Virus record (IMG/VR): IMGVR_UViG_3300007735_001031
Span: 1-64,000 of that record
Origin: a virus
DNA: 64,000 nucleotides
Reading direction: 5' to 3' (one strand)
Position 1 is the first letter of the stretch. The number at the start of each line of letters is the position of its first letter. Positions 20,816-28,589 of this stretch are shown piece after piece. Position numbers and translations under genes: made by a program. Under the pieces are notes generated by a model that saw nothing but the letters and a program-made list of their open reading frames with translations, was not told the DNA's origin and searched no databases.

Positions 20816-21130
20816 TTAATATTGACAGGCAACTTCACTTCCATGAAAACTTGAATCATTGGGGTCTTTAATCTTAACCGAAAGTAATGGCTTGATTGAC
20901 TTAAAGAACTCAAACGACTTCTCCGCAACTTCCTTCGCTTGTTCTTCGCTCGGGCAGGCAAGATCAAAGGCGTTCCAGTAAGTATCGCCCTCGATATGAA
21001 CATTTACAGAAAACCAATCTTCTTTCTTCTCGCCTCTTGATTTAATCTCTTGAACCTTTACATGAATACCAGATTCTTCGTCGATAAATTCAAGATCAAT
21101 TTCTTTTCTCTCTCTTGGTTTAAGTTCCAT
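20816..21130 (-). CDS. 104-aa hypothetical protein
   Basis: Beta-strand-rich first half (I-H-V-K-V-Q, F-S-V-N-V-H), then a helix with C-P-S-E-E-Q-A-K-E-V-A. Unrecognised. Ends just before the promoter at 20781. Confidence 0.63.
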   Translation of the reverse strand: MELKPRERKEIDLEFIDEESGIHVKVQEIKSRGEKKEDWFSVNVHIEGDTYWNAFDLACPSEEQAKEVAEKSFEFFKSIKPLLSVKIKDPNDSSFHGSEVACQY

Positions 21131-21139
21131 TATTATCTC

Positions 21140-21535
21140 CTATGCTGCATGGCCAGCAAAAATATACTTCTCATATCCGCCGTTATCTTGAAGCCACTTC
21201 TCCACAATCTGCTTGTCAGCTTCTTCAAGACGACCAATCATATAATCATATTCCTTCTTTGTCAAGCGCATCTTATGATTATTCTTAACAAGAGAATACT
21301 TGAAATATCCATCAATTCTTTCGATAACAGCATTAGCCGTCTTTGATTGTCTTTCCTTATCCATCATCATAGTTTCATACTCTCGCATTCTCTTCTGAAC
21401 ATGAATCTTACATAGATCCTCGAGTTCATTAAAAAGTTGCTCGTCGCAGATATTTGATAGGTGTTGCTTCAATACATCACGGGCAAGCGATGAAATAAAG
21501 TTTGTATTATTCAGCACCAGATTCGCGTTTCCCAT
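21140..21535 (-). CDS. 131-aa helical hypothetical protein
   Basis: I start at the ATG (21533-21535) with AAGGA seven bases upstream, giving a 29-base overlap with the upstream gene; the longer open frame would be antiphase to that gene. Helical, basic. Unrecognised. Confidence 0.58.
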   Translation of the reverse strand: MGNANLVLNNTNFISSLARDVLKQHLSNICDEQLFNELEDLCKIHVQKRMREYETMMMDKERQSKTANAVIERIDGYFKYSLVKNNHKMRLTKKEYDYMIGRLEEADKQIVEKWLQDNGGYEKYIFAGHAA

Positions 21536-21899
21536 TTTCATATCCTTCATCATATCCTTCTTTGCGCCCTTCTTCTTTTCCATCTTCCCAGCCACGATCA
21601 TAACCAGAATCACGACCTTCGCTTGCTCCTTCCTGATATCCATTATCATACGCATCTTCGCGCTCTGATTCAATAATGCTATCGATGGTTTCTTCAAACT
21701 CTATTACATGATAGATTCTAGCATCGGGAAAATCTTTATCCGGGTTTTTATGTTTCCACTCAACCTTAGCCTCGTAATTCAATTGCTCAGCATAAGCAGC
21801 AGCAATATCATAATCGGTAAATACCTTTTTAATATCATTAAATGGACTTGCGATGTATCCATTACGGACAAAGTATAGATCCTTAAAATCATAAAGCAT
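21507..21899 (-). CDS. 130-aa protein with Gly/Glu tetrad repeats
   Basis: Residues 88-128 are a repeat of G-x-x-x with acidic and basic positions (Y-Q-E-G, S-E-G-R, D-R-G-W, E-D-G-K, E-E-G-R, D-E-G-Y), a helix-forming glycine-zipper-like pattern seen in flagellar FliH and phage proteins. N-terminal 80 residues unrecognised. Confidence 0.63.
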   Translation of the reverse strand: MLYDFKDLYFVRNGYIASPFNDIKKVFTDYDIAAAYAEQLNYEAKVEWKHKNPDKDFPDARIYHVIEFEETIDSIIESEREDAYDNGYQEGASEGRDSGYDRGWEDGKEEGRKEGYDEGYENGKRESGAE

Positions 21900-22040
21900 T
21901 TAATACCAGCAATCTTGTAGGAGTATTGTTCTTGTTTGAAGCTGTTTGGGAAGCATTCTTTTCCCTCTCCAGCAATAATACATCATCTTGTGTCTTGAAT
22001 GATAATAAACTCTAAAGGTTATTGTTTTTACCTTTGGCAT
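21900..22040 (-). CDS. 46-aa mini-repeat protein starting inside tRNA CCA
   Basis: M-P-K-V-K-T-I-T-F-R-V strand, then M-Y-Y-C-W-R-G-K-R: the small-repeat family. The A of its ATG (22038-22040) is the last base of the CCA of tRNA-Ala, so tRNA 3' processing would remove the start codon from that transcript. No ribosome site other than tRNA sequence. Confidence 0.5.
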   Translation of the reverse strand: MPKVKTITFRVYYHSRHKMMYYCWRGKRMLPKQLQTRTILLQDCWY

Positions 22041-22113
22041 GGTGGACAGTGAGGGAATCGAACCCTCGATCTCGGCTTGCAAAGCCGATGTTATCCCGTT
22101 TAACTAACCGCCC
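22040..22113 (-). tRNA. tRNA-Ala (TGC)
   Basis: Acceptor GGGCGGT/ACTGTCC with two G-U pairs, anticodon loop TTTGCAA giving TGC, T-arm GAGGGTTCGATTCCCTC, discriminator A, encoded CCA overlapping the next gene's ATG. Confidence 0.92.
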
Positions 22114-22117
22114 TTTA

Positions 22118-22194
22118 TGGTCGGCGTTGAGGGATTTGAACCCCCGACAGCTTGCTCCCAAAGCAAGTGCGCTACCAGACTGCGCTAAACGCCG
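22118..22194 (-). tRNA. tRNA-Pro (TGG)
   Basis: Acceptor CGGCGTT/AACGCCG, anticodon stem CTTGC/GCAAG with loop TTTGGGA giving TGG, discriminator A, encoded CCA. Confidence 0.95.
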
Positions 22195-22202
22195 TTATGT
22201 TT

Positions 22203-22277
22203 TGGAGCGGGTAATGGGATTCGAACCCATGACGAACAGCTTGGAAGGCTGACACTCTACCCCTGAGTTATACCCGC
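22203..22277 (-). tRNA. tRNA-Gly (TCC)
   Basis: Acceptor GCGGGTA/TACCCGC, anticodon loop CTTCCAA giving TCC, T-arm GGGTTCGAATCCC, discriminator T, encoded CCA. Confidence 0.95.
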
Positions 22278-22290
22278 ATACCATGAGACT

Positions 22291-22319
22291 AGCATAACTA
22301 GTCTCTGGTTTTAAGTCAA
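22291..22319 (-). promoter_or_regulatory. sigma-70 promoter for Gly-Pro-Ala tRNAs
   Basis: -35 TTGACT (22314-22319), 17-bp spacer, -10 TATGCT (22291-22296). Perfect 8-bp dyad GAGACTAG/CTAGTCTC (22285-22292, 22298-22305) covers the -10. Confidence 0.82.
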
Positions 22320-22328
22320 GTCCAAAAA

Positions 22329-22718
22329 TTAATCCCACCAATTACGCATATTATTCTTCAGATAATCAAAGGCTCTGTTCCAGCGATCTTCTTCAATCTC
22401 AACAGCGCAAGCAGAAATCTTTCTCGCATCTTCTCTATCATCAGAGAAAACAGAAAGACCAAGTTCCTTTTCCGCAACCTCAATACTATTTTCGTGTTCG
22501 TTCATCAGAGCGAGATAAATATCAATCTGTCCCGCAGATTCGATAGAACGATCCATCATCGCATCATCGCTTCTCATATATTCCGCAGTAAGTTCAAGAG
22601 AACGATTAAGCATCTTGAGATTGCAACCATAATCATAACGGCGGAAATCCCATAGTTGCTTACGGAAAGCCCACAGGTTCTTGATGAAATGCTTGATACT
22701 GCGGAAGAACTGGAACAT
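22329..22718 (-). CDS. 129-aa helical hypothetical protein
   Basis: Aromatic/basic N-terminus (F-F-R-S-I-K-H-F-I-K-N-L-W), then charged helices. Unrecognised. Confidence 0.63.
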   Translation of the reverse strand: MFQFFRSIKHFIKNLWAFRKQLWDFRRYDYGCNLKMLNRSLELTAEYMRSDDAMMDRSIESAGQIDIYLALMNEHENSIEVAEKELGLSVFSDDREDARKISACAVEIEEDRWNRAFDYLKNNMRNWWD

Positions 22719-22719
22719 T

Positions 22720-22833
22720 TTATAACTCCGTACAACTTCTTTTGGTTATATAGAACATGATTCCATCACTGCTTACAAACCAATCTTGATATAATCTACC
22801 ATTATTTACATGCGTTCGTAGTTGAATTACCAC
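22720..22833 (-). CDS. 37-aa mini-repeat protein, GTG start
   Basis: V-V-I-Q-L-R-T strand, then Y-Q-D-W-F-V-S-S-D-G-I-M-F-Y-I: same plan as the 11.5-12.3 kb run. The GTG overlaps the stop of the upstream gene (TGGTAA). Confidence 0.5.
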   Translation of the reverse strand: MVIQLRTHVNNGRLYQDWFVSSDGIMFYITKRSCTEL

Positions 22834-23090
22834 GGCAGATCATCTTGTTCTTGATTAAGCCAGGGGGTAATAATCTTACCTTCTTCCATGCAGCGCTTTA
22901 GGAACGAGTCAATACCTACACCAACTTCTCCACCAACCTCGCCCCAATCAGAAACCTTGCCTTCCGCATCGCACTTGAATACGAGGGTTTCAACTGGCTG
23001 GACGAAATCGGAACTCTGTGAAATAAGATAGTTCTTACCTTCCTGCTCCACAATCGTCTGCCGATAATCAATATGCTTAACAATCTTCAT
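22827..23090 (-). CDS. 87-aa hypothetical protein
   Basis: Start at ATG 23088-23090 behind GGAGATTATTTCAA; the longer frame is antiphase to the neighbouring gene. Contains a Gly/Val/Glu repeat (W-G-E-V-G-G-E-V-G-V-G). Unrecognised. Confidence 0.62.
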   Translation of the reverse strand: MKIVKHIDYRQTIVEQEGKNYLISQSSDFVQPVETLVFKCDAEGKVSDWGEVGGEVGVGIDSFLKRCMEEGKIITPWLNQEQDDLPW

Positions 23091-23385
23091 TTGAAATAAT
23101 CTCCTCTCCGTTTTGAACTTTAAATACTTGGAACATAGCGATTTCTTCGCTGTTGAAATCGTTGGTGCGAACAGACATAACCACATCATAATAGATGAAA
23201 TCGCCTTCACGAATGTTCGTAACCACGCCACAACGATCAAGTCCGTTTGGATCAAACCAAATCATCGAACCAATCTGAACATGCTTCGGATCAACGAACT
23301 TCCACGGCTCGTCGTCAAGAAAATATTGACGCTCGCCAGTTTCTTCGTTCTCCATAATCTTGTATGTAATATCCTTGGGATCCAT
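23077..23385 (-). CDS. 102-aa hypothetical protein
   Basis: Beta-rich; the P-K-H-V-Q-I-G-S-M-I-W-F-D segment is of the small-barrel type seen in many phage accessory proteins. Unrecognised. Confidence 0.63.
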   Translation of the reverse strand: MDPKDITYKIMENEETGERQYFLDDEPWKFVDPKHVQIGSMIWFDPNGLDRCGVVTNIREGDFIYYDVVMSVRTNDFNSEEIAMFQVFKVQNGEEIISNEDC

Positions 23386-23386
23386 T

Positions 23387-23560
23387 TTAACCTACCATCT
23401 GAAGCTTAAGAAATTTCCAGTTGCCACCGTGTCTTTCACGGAGGGTATGCTGAAGTTCAAAACAATATGAAGCAACCTCTCGCCAATCAATTGACTTGCG
23501 GATTTCCTTATGCATTTGTCCTGTCTCTTCCATAAAGAACTCAACTTGATACTCTCTCAT
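23387..23560 (-). CDS. 57-aa hypothetical protein
   Basis: ATG 23558-23560 with GGAGAAGTGAA upstream. Strand-helix pattern (Y-Q-V-E-F-F then D-W-R-E-V-A-S-Y). Unrecognised. Confidence 0.58.
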   Translation of the reverse strand: MREYQVEFFMEETGQMHKEIRKSIDWREVASYCFELQHTLRERHGGNWKFLKLQMVG

Positions 23561-23772
23561 TTCACTTCTCCACACTTGAAAATTCCCTTGACGGCATCCT
23601 TGCTTCCAATATACATGTAAGCACCCTTGTTATAGGCCGGAGCCGTACAGGTAGCTTTGTAAGCTTTCTCTGCTTCTGCGTGCTTCTGTCCGCAATCAAG
23701 GCAGGAAATGTAGCCAAGGTCAAAACGCTTCTTGGAATAATCTTCACCACAATAACGGCAGACAGCAAACAT
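23557..23772 (-). CDS. 71-aa zinc-ribbon protein
   Basis: CxxC (C-R-Y-C-G) at 5-8 and C-L-D-C near 24-27 with the spacing of a rubredoxin-like knuckle, plus two more Cys. Probably structural zinc. Confidence 0.66.
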   Translation of the reverse strand: MFAVCRYCGEDYSKKRFDLGYISCLDCGQKHAEAEKAYKATCTAPAYNKGAYMYIGSKDAVKGIFKCGEVK

Positions 23773-23993
23773 TACAGATACTCCCTCAGCAACTCATAAG
23801 CAAACGCCGGGTAAGCGTTGGTATAATCTTCCACATCCCAAGTAGATGGGCTGGTAATGATATTCACCGAACCCGTTTCATGAACATAACCTTCACCATT
23901 GGAAGCCTTTTCCATCGCGCTCCATTCGTCATCAGCCTCGACAACAAAAGGAGTAATCTTCTGCTCTACAACATTCACAATAAACTTCTTCAT
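23772..23993 (-). CDS. 73-aa hypothetical protein
   Basis: Strand-helix-strand pattern (F-I-V-N-V-V-E-Q-K, W-S-A-M-E-K-A) resembling small phage regulators of the ferredoxin-like type. Unrecognised. Confidence 0.6.
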   Translation of the reverse strand: MKKFIVNVVEQKITPFVVEADDEWSAMEKASNGEGYVHETGSVNIITSPSTWDVEDYTNAYPAFAYELLREYL

Positions 23994-24001
23994 TGTTCCT
24001 C

Positions 24002-24262
24002 CTAATCGAACAGGGTGATCTGCTGCTCACTCAACTGGTACATCTTCGCATCGAGCGAGTTGTCTGTCAAGACCCGATAAAGATATTCGTTTTGCCGCTT
24101 TAGATATTCCACTTCGGCAATAACCAAACCTTCGTCGCCAACCAAACAAATTTCATCTATATCAAGCTTCTTATCTTCTCCGTCCTTCATATTAAAGACC
24201 ATACACGGCTCAATAACACGAACAACATCACCGATCTTGAACTGTGGTTCTAGCTTCTTCAT
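24002..24262 (-). CDS. 86-aa small-barrel protein
   Basis: F-K-I-G-D-V-V-R-V-I start is a typical SH3/KOW-like barrel opening. It shares that opening with the next upstream gene (F-K-V-G-D-I-V), so the two are likely paralogues. Role unknown. Confidence 0.6.
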   Translation of the reverse strand: MKKLEPQFKIGDVVRVIEPCMVFNMKDGEDKKLDIDEICLVGDEGLVIAEVEYLKRQNEYLYRVLTDNSLDAKMYQLSEQQITLFD

Positions 24263-24497
24263 TTTTGTATTCCTCTGCTGAGTAGATGAAATCTTGACCG
24301 ATTGAGTATTCTATAAAATCTGGATACTCCAGCTGCTTAATTACATACTGATTATATTTATCTGTTTGCTTTGGCGTCTCCACTACGATAAAAGCTTTAT
24401 CAAGCATGGGAGACATTCGCCAATTAAGATCCGCTAAGGATTCTTTCATATAAACAATATCACCAACTTTGAATTTAGTTTTTGAGAACTTAATCAT
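24228..24497 (-). CDS. 89-aa small-barrel protein
   Basis: Starts at ATG 24495-24497 behind GAGAAG. K-F-K-V-G-D-I-V-Y-M opening, then a strand-rich body. Probable paralogue of the adjacent gene, which it overlaps by 35 bases. Confidence 0.58.
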   Translation of the reverse strand: MIKFSKTKFKVGDIVYMKESLADLNWRMSPMLDKAFIVVETPKQTDKYNQYVIKQLEYPDFIEYSIGQDFIYSAEEYKNEEARTTVQDR

Positions 24498-24504
24498 AAG
24501 CTTC

Positions 24505-24699
24505 TCAATAACGGAACTTGTTTTCGATACAATCTCCACAAACGAAGGAGAGTCCCTTCTGCTTTCTCGCATTTGGGAAATAATCTCGGCAATAGAGGCA
24601 TGATTCTCCTCGTTCGCTCGCTTCTTTTCCCGCGAGATCGCGCGCAAGAGCGAGATTATATCTTCCTTGCTGGACGGCCACATGACGCTTCTTTCCCAT
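24505..24699 (-). CDS. 64-aa zinc-ribbon protein
   Basis: C-L-Y-C near 34-37 and C-G-D-C near 54-57 make a compact zinc ribbon after a basic N-terminus. Unrecognised. Confidence 0.62.
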   Translation of the reverse strand: MGKKRHVAVQQGRYNLALARDLAGKEASERGESCLYCRDYFPNARKQKGLSFVCGDCIENKFRY

Positions 24700-24703
24700 G
24701 GGA

Positions 24704-25312
24704 TTACCCCTTTTTGGTCTTGATTACATTTACAGCCGACTCGGGCAGGCTGAAAGTTTGTTGATGCTCCATCGCAGTCGTATCAATCACAACATAGTGA
24801 TTGGTGAATTCACGGCTGGCGTTCTTGACGCACTCCAGTACCAGAAGGGGATTACCCATCTGGCTCTTGAACTGCGAACGATTACGCTGAGTATCCCGCA
24901 GGATACACATTTCGCCAACACTGAAACGGAATGGAGCCTTGTGATTACCGATCACTCGCTTTGCCCAATCGGAAGCCACGCTCTTCTCAAAGATTTCCTT
25001 GGAAGGAACCCAGCCAGCTTCCTTGTAGCCCTTGGCCAGACGGCTGGTAGGATAATGCTTCTCGTAATACTGACCCATGATTTGGAGATCCTCCCGCATT
25101 TCATCGGTAAAGGAATTCACCCAAGCCTGTTCCTCCGCGAGCACATCCTCAGCGGGGAAACACTCAGCCCAAAACTTATCGACATAAGTAATCTGCTTCT
25201 CAGAAAGATCCTTACGCTTTGCCTGCTCGAGCATAGACTCGACAAAGCTCTTGGAACTCGCACGCAGACGAGGGGACGAAACAATCTTCTCAAGTCTCTC
25301 AACATTAGTCAT
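24704..25312 (-). CDS. 202-aa hypothetical protein
   Basis: Helical first half, C-terminal half strand-rich (M-C-I-L-R-D, P-L-L-V-L-E-C-V). ATG 25310-25312 with GGAGATTACA upstream and a sigma-70 promoter at 25356-25384. Base composition here and in the next three genes is more GC-rich than neighbours. Unrecognised. Confidence 0.65.
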   Translation of the reverse strand: MTNVERLEKIVSSPRLRASSKSFVESMLEQAKRKDLSEKQITYVDKFWAECFPAEDVLAEEQAWVNSFTDEMREDLQIMGQYYEKHYPTSRLAKGYKEAGWVPSKEIFEKSVASDWAKRVIGNHKAPFRFSVGEMCILRDTQRNRSQFKSQMGNPLLVLECVKNASREFTNHYVVIDTTAMEHQQTFSLPESAVNVIKTKKG

Positions 25313-25355
25313 TGTAATCTCCATAGGACAGGACACCTAACCAACCAACACCCCC

Positions 25356-25384
25356 ATCATAGAGGCTGGTTAATTAGGCGTCAA
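25356..25384 (-). promoter_or_regulatory. sigma-70 promoter
   Basis: -35 TTGACG (25379-25384), 17-bp spacer with TAATTA, -10 TATGAT (25356-25361). TAACCA/TGGTTA arms flank the -10. Confidence 0.78.
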
Positions 25385-25400
25385 GTCCCAGGTTAAAGTT

Positions 25401-26651
25401 TTAGTTTGCCTTCTTCTTTTCTACCACAATCATCATCTCACTCGGACGAGGATCAAAGTAAGGACGATTCGCACATTCCTTCGTGGTCATCCACATACGC
25501 GAACAACGCGAAGGGATTGGCTTTTCTGCCATCATATCGGTAAGGATGATGTGCCCGTCGAACTGACGATTCTCATTCACATACTTGGTAGGAGAAGAAA
25601 AGTTCGTACCACCGCAAAGCACACGCTCACGCTTACGATTCTCGCCCTTCTTCCACACATACACCTTATCGACGAACACTTGATCGTCAAAGGGAACAAC
25701 GGTGAAGGTTGCGAGCTTCGCCAGAGAGTTCAACTCAGCAAAGAACATCGAAAGCATTTCATCACTCACCGAGCCAGACTGGTCGATGGAGATTGCGATG
25801 TTGGCGATACGATTGACCTTTCGGCCAGGATTTACCGACACAACATTGATGCTGTTGGCGTAAGCGTGAGTGCGCTTATCAATACGGCGACGAGTGTTGG
25901 ACTTATCCGCCTTCTGAGCACGACCGATGAACAGACGAAGAATACGCTTCCAATCCACATAGGATTCCAAAGCCTTCTTGATTTCCTCACGGGTCTTGTA
26001 GGACATGGAACCCCAGCCCTTCTGATCGGCCTTCTCCGCAGCTTCCTTCAGATACTCCTTAACACGCTCGTTGGCGGTTTCGGCTTCCATTCCGTCGCCC
26101 GAACCTTCGGCCCAATTGCCGTGATCGTCGAACTGGCCGGAATCATCAACTCCGCCCATACCTTGACCTTTACCATTCCCGCCACCGCCATTCGGATCAA
26201 GCTCAACCTTCTCGAGAATCTTGCGGAAGTAGAACTCAGCCGACTGCTCGCTAGGGAAATCCTCAAAGGACTTACCACCGGGAATACAGCAATTCTCGGG
26301 CAGATTATCGGCACCAATCAGACAGTTAATCGACAGGTCAGTAGCGATATTCCATAGCTTAAAGAAACGCTCTGGCTCACGGATAACCTGAGCAGGACGA
26401 CGATTCGACACATGACGAAAGACAAGGTGATAGAACTCGTGGATGATAACACCACGACGCTGCTGCTCGGTCAGCTTCTCAAAGAAATCGGGATTGTAGA
26501 GGAACTCATACTGCATAGCTTCACGGTTCAAGCCGACAGCCGCAGTAGGAATAGAAGTAGTGGAATTCTTCTCGATACGACGAGAAAGAGCAGCAAAGAA
26601 AGGCTCGTCCTTGAGCAGACGGGCAATATCAATATTAAGATCGTAAGACAT
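25401..26651 (-). CDS. VWA protein with metallopeptidase-like N-terminus
   Basis: Residues 68-82 hold an HExxH motif (HEFYH at 71-75) as in the DUF2201 peptidase-like domain. A Gly-rich linker at ~155-185 is followed by a VWA domain with the MIDAS motif D-Q-S-G-S-V-S at 289-295. 416 aa. Adjacent upstream is a MoxR-type ATPase, the usual partner, forming a metal-dependent AAA-VWA machine. Substrate unknown. Confidence 0.82.
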   Translation of the reverse strand: MSYDLNIDIARLLKDEPFFAALSRRIEKNSTTSIPTAAVGLNREAMQYEFLYNPDFFEKLTEQQRRGVIIHEFYHLVFRHVSNRRPAQVIREPERFFKLWNIATDLSINCLIGADNLPENCCIPGGKSFEDFPSEQSAEFYFRKILEKVELDPNGGGGNGKGQGMGGVDDSGQFDDHGNWAEGSGDGMEAETANERVKEYLKEAAEKADQKGWGSMSYKTREEIKKALESYVDWKRILRLFIGRAQKADKSNTRRRIDKRTHAYANSINVVSVNPGRKVNRIANIAISIDQSGSVSDEMLSMFFAELNSLAKLATFTVVPFDDQVFVDKVYVWKKGENRKRERVLCGGTNFSSPTKYVNENRQFDGHIILTDMMAEKPIPSRCSRMWMTTKECANRPYFDPRPSEMMIVVEKKKAN

Positions 26652-26687
26652 TTTACACCTGTGAGGTGAGGGGTTGAACTTGATACA

Positions 26688-26716
26688 AGACTACCACCCT
26701 GATAGTTTCCCGTCAA
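26688..26716 (-). promoter_or_regulatory. sigma-70 promoter for VWA gene
   Basis: -35 TTGACG (26711-26716), 17-bp spacer, -10 TAGTCT (26688-26693). Perfect 12-bp inverted repeat 26687-26698/26717-26728 brackets the promoter core; no T-run, so not a terminator. Confidence 0.75.
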
Positions 26717-26744
26717 GGTGGTAGTCTTATTGTTTAGGATTTGA

Positions 26745-27815
26745 TTACTGAGCGACCTTCTTGCCGGTCAGAATCTGAACCGCATAGAGCGAAGCCAGAC
26801 CCTTCGAAGTCTGCTGCTTCATAACCAGCGGATTGTTGAGCTTACCGAAGATACCGCCCATCTTGGTAGCGGCCTCGGAAGGCAGATTGACATAGTACTC
26901 GGCCACATTCTTGGCTTCGTCAGCGGTCAGCTGCGAATCGAATACCTTGCTCGCGCCCAGCTTCTCAATCAGAGCGAGGTGCTCATTCAGAGAAAACTTC
27001 TTGGTGAGCTTAAGCGCCTTACCATTCAGCACTTCCTCAACCTTGACCTGACGATCGTAGTTGCGAACGAAATCCACGAACGCGGTGGAAGCCTCAAAGC
27101 CAACGAAACCTTGAACGATAGCTTGGAGTTCGGGAGTCGCACCCTTATCCAGCATCTTTGCCTTCGTCAGAGCGACTGAAGCGCGAGCCCACGACCGACG
27201 CGAAGGATAAACCTTGTTCGGCTCAAAGGTATCGGCGTGCTCAAGGTGAGCACGGTTGTTATTGATGAAGTCCCAGATTTCGCCAGCGACGTTATCCTTG
27301 GCCCAAGTCAGCCAATCCTCAACGGTCGGCTCCACATCGACGCACCAATAGCGGTCAAGCTCGGCAACGTCCATATCGGAAACCTGATAGTTAGCGCCGT
27401 GGATACCGCCGTTGACTGCGGCAAACATCAGCGTATCAGCGTGAAGGTGCTTGCCAGCCAGCTTGCGGGAATCCATCAGCTCGAAAAGACCTTGGCGAAC
27501 TTCCATCGCACCACGATCAACCTCGTCGAAGAACAGCACAACGCCACGCTCGCAAGCGTCTTGGAACCAGTCCGAAGCCGCCCACTTCGTAACCAAAGCG
27601 GTCTTGCGCTGTTCCAGCGTAGGCAGACCGATCAAATCGCCTTCGGTCATCTGTGAAGCGCGACGCTCGATAACCTCCATCTTGCGACGATCCGAGAACT
27701 GATAGATGAGCTGCGACTTACCGATGCCGTGGCGACCACGGATCAGAACAGGGAGCCGAGCGTCAGCAACAGCGTCCACGATAGCGTTGAAAGTACCGAA
27801 AGAAATAGTAGCCAT
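26745..27815 (-). CDS. MoxR-type AAA+ ATPase
   Basis: Walker A G-R-H-G-I-G-K-S near residue 30, Walker B V-V-L-F-F-D-E-V-D-R near 95-104, sensor 1 region F-A-A-V-N. 356 aa. MoxR ATPases with VWA partners remodel or activate protein complexes. ATG 27813-27815 chosen for the GAGG in its leader and family N-terminus. Confidence 0.85.
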   Translation of the reverse strand: MATISFGTFNAIVDAVADARLPVLIRGRHGIGKSQLIYQFSDRRKMEVIERRASQMTEGDLIGLPTLEQRKTALVTKWAASDWFQDACERGVVLFFDEVDRGAMEVRQGLFELMDSRKLAGKHLHADTLMFAAVNGGIHGANYQVSDMDVAELDRYWCVDVEPTVEDWLTWAKDNVAGEIWDFINNNRAHLEHADTFEPNKVYPSRRSWARASVALTKAKMLDKGATPELQAIVQGFVGFEASTAFVDFVRNYDRQVKVEEVLNGKALKLTKKFSLNEHLALIEKLGASKVFDSQLTADEAKNVAEYYVNLPSEAATKMGGIFGKLNNPLVMKQQTSKGLASLYAVQILTGKKVAQ

Positions 27816-27877
27816 AATAATAAACCTCAAAGGGTTAAGAGTCAGAGAGAGTGCCCCGAACCGCTCAGGACACCCCC

Positions 27878-27906
27878 ATCATAGGGGAGAGTTAATTACC
27901 TGTCAA
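27878..27906 (-). promoter_or_regulatory. sigma-70 promoter for MoxR gene
   Basis: -35 TTGACA (27901-27906), 17-bp spacer with TAATTAACTC, -10 TATGAT (27878-27883); CCCC/GGGG flank the -10. Confidence 0.8.
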
Positions 27907-28589
27907 GCCGGTGCAACAACCTCGCTGCTTCCAGCCTTAAATTTGTATCCAGCCTTGAAGAACTCTTCTGCTGAACTAAACTTCATAATTGGACTTGAGT
28001 AGCAAGCCATCTTGTTCTTCATCTTATCAATCTCAGCTGGATCCGCTTTGCTGATAATACTTACATTCTTAGAAGTTGGCTTTGGAGCATAGAAAGAATG
28101 GTATGGAAGATAGATCTTTTGTACTCTCTCATTAGCAGTATCAACAGCATCAACGGCAAACCAGTTTCTTTGGCTACCATTAACGAGTTCGTTGATAAAG
28201 CGGGTGAAAGTATATGGCCTGAAATCTCCGATTACAACCATCTTCTCTTCTTTATTACGCGAGTTCCAACGATACTCATTCGCCATACCATTAAGCATGG
28301 CTCCGGGACCAAAGCCAATCTCGTGCAGCCATTCAAAAGCCTTATCAAGATCACTAATCTCGGCTGAGAGTTTGGCTTTATGGTCGTTAAACTTCTTTGA
28401 ACACTTGGTAGAGGCGTGGTTCATACCAGCGCAGTACCCACATACCCGCTTACCACCCGAGTCCATCTTAGCTTTCATCTTAACCGCTCTCATTCTACCC
28501 GCAGTTAGAGCTGCCTTGTAATAGGAACAAGAATCGATTGTGTGGCCGGTTTGCCACCGACCACACCACTTACAATTAATAGTAGCCAT
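27903..28589 (-). CDS. CCHC zinc-knuckle protein A
   Basis: Two knuckles: C-K-W-C...H-T-I-D-S-C near residues 5-17 and C-G-Y-C...H-A-S-T-K-C near 50-63, the spacing of retroviral-type CCHC fingers (CX2CX4HX4C). Remaining 160 residues match the layout of the adjacent 28589-29356 protein. Likely binds single-stranded nucleic acid. Confidence 0.72.
   Translation of the reverse strand: MATINCKWCGRWQTGHTIDSCSYYKAALTAGRMRAVKMKAKMDSGGKRVCGYCAGMNHASTKCSKKFNDHKAKLSAEISDLDKAFEWLHEIGFGPGAMLNGMANEYRWNSRNKEEKMVVIGDFRPYTFTRFINELVNGSQRNWFAVDAVDTANERVQKIYLPYHSFYAPKPTSKNVSIISKADPAEIDKMKNKMACYSSPIMKFSSAEEFFKAGYKFKAGSSEVVAPA

Noticed and set aside
25551-26357. 268-aa plus-strand frame
   Set aside because: Antisense to the VWA gene, whose domains are clear; the mirror frame has no recognisable domain.
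26687-26728. Terminator after the MoxR gene
   Set aside because: Strong stem, but no T-run and the stem contains a promoter core.
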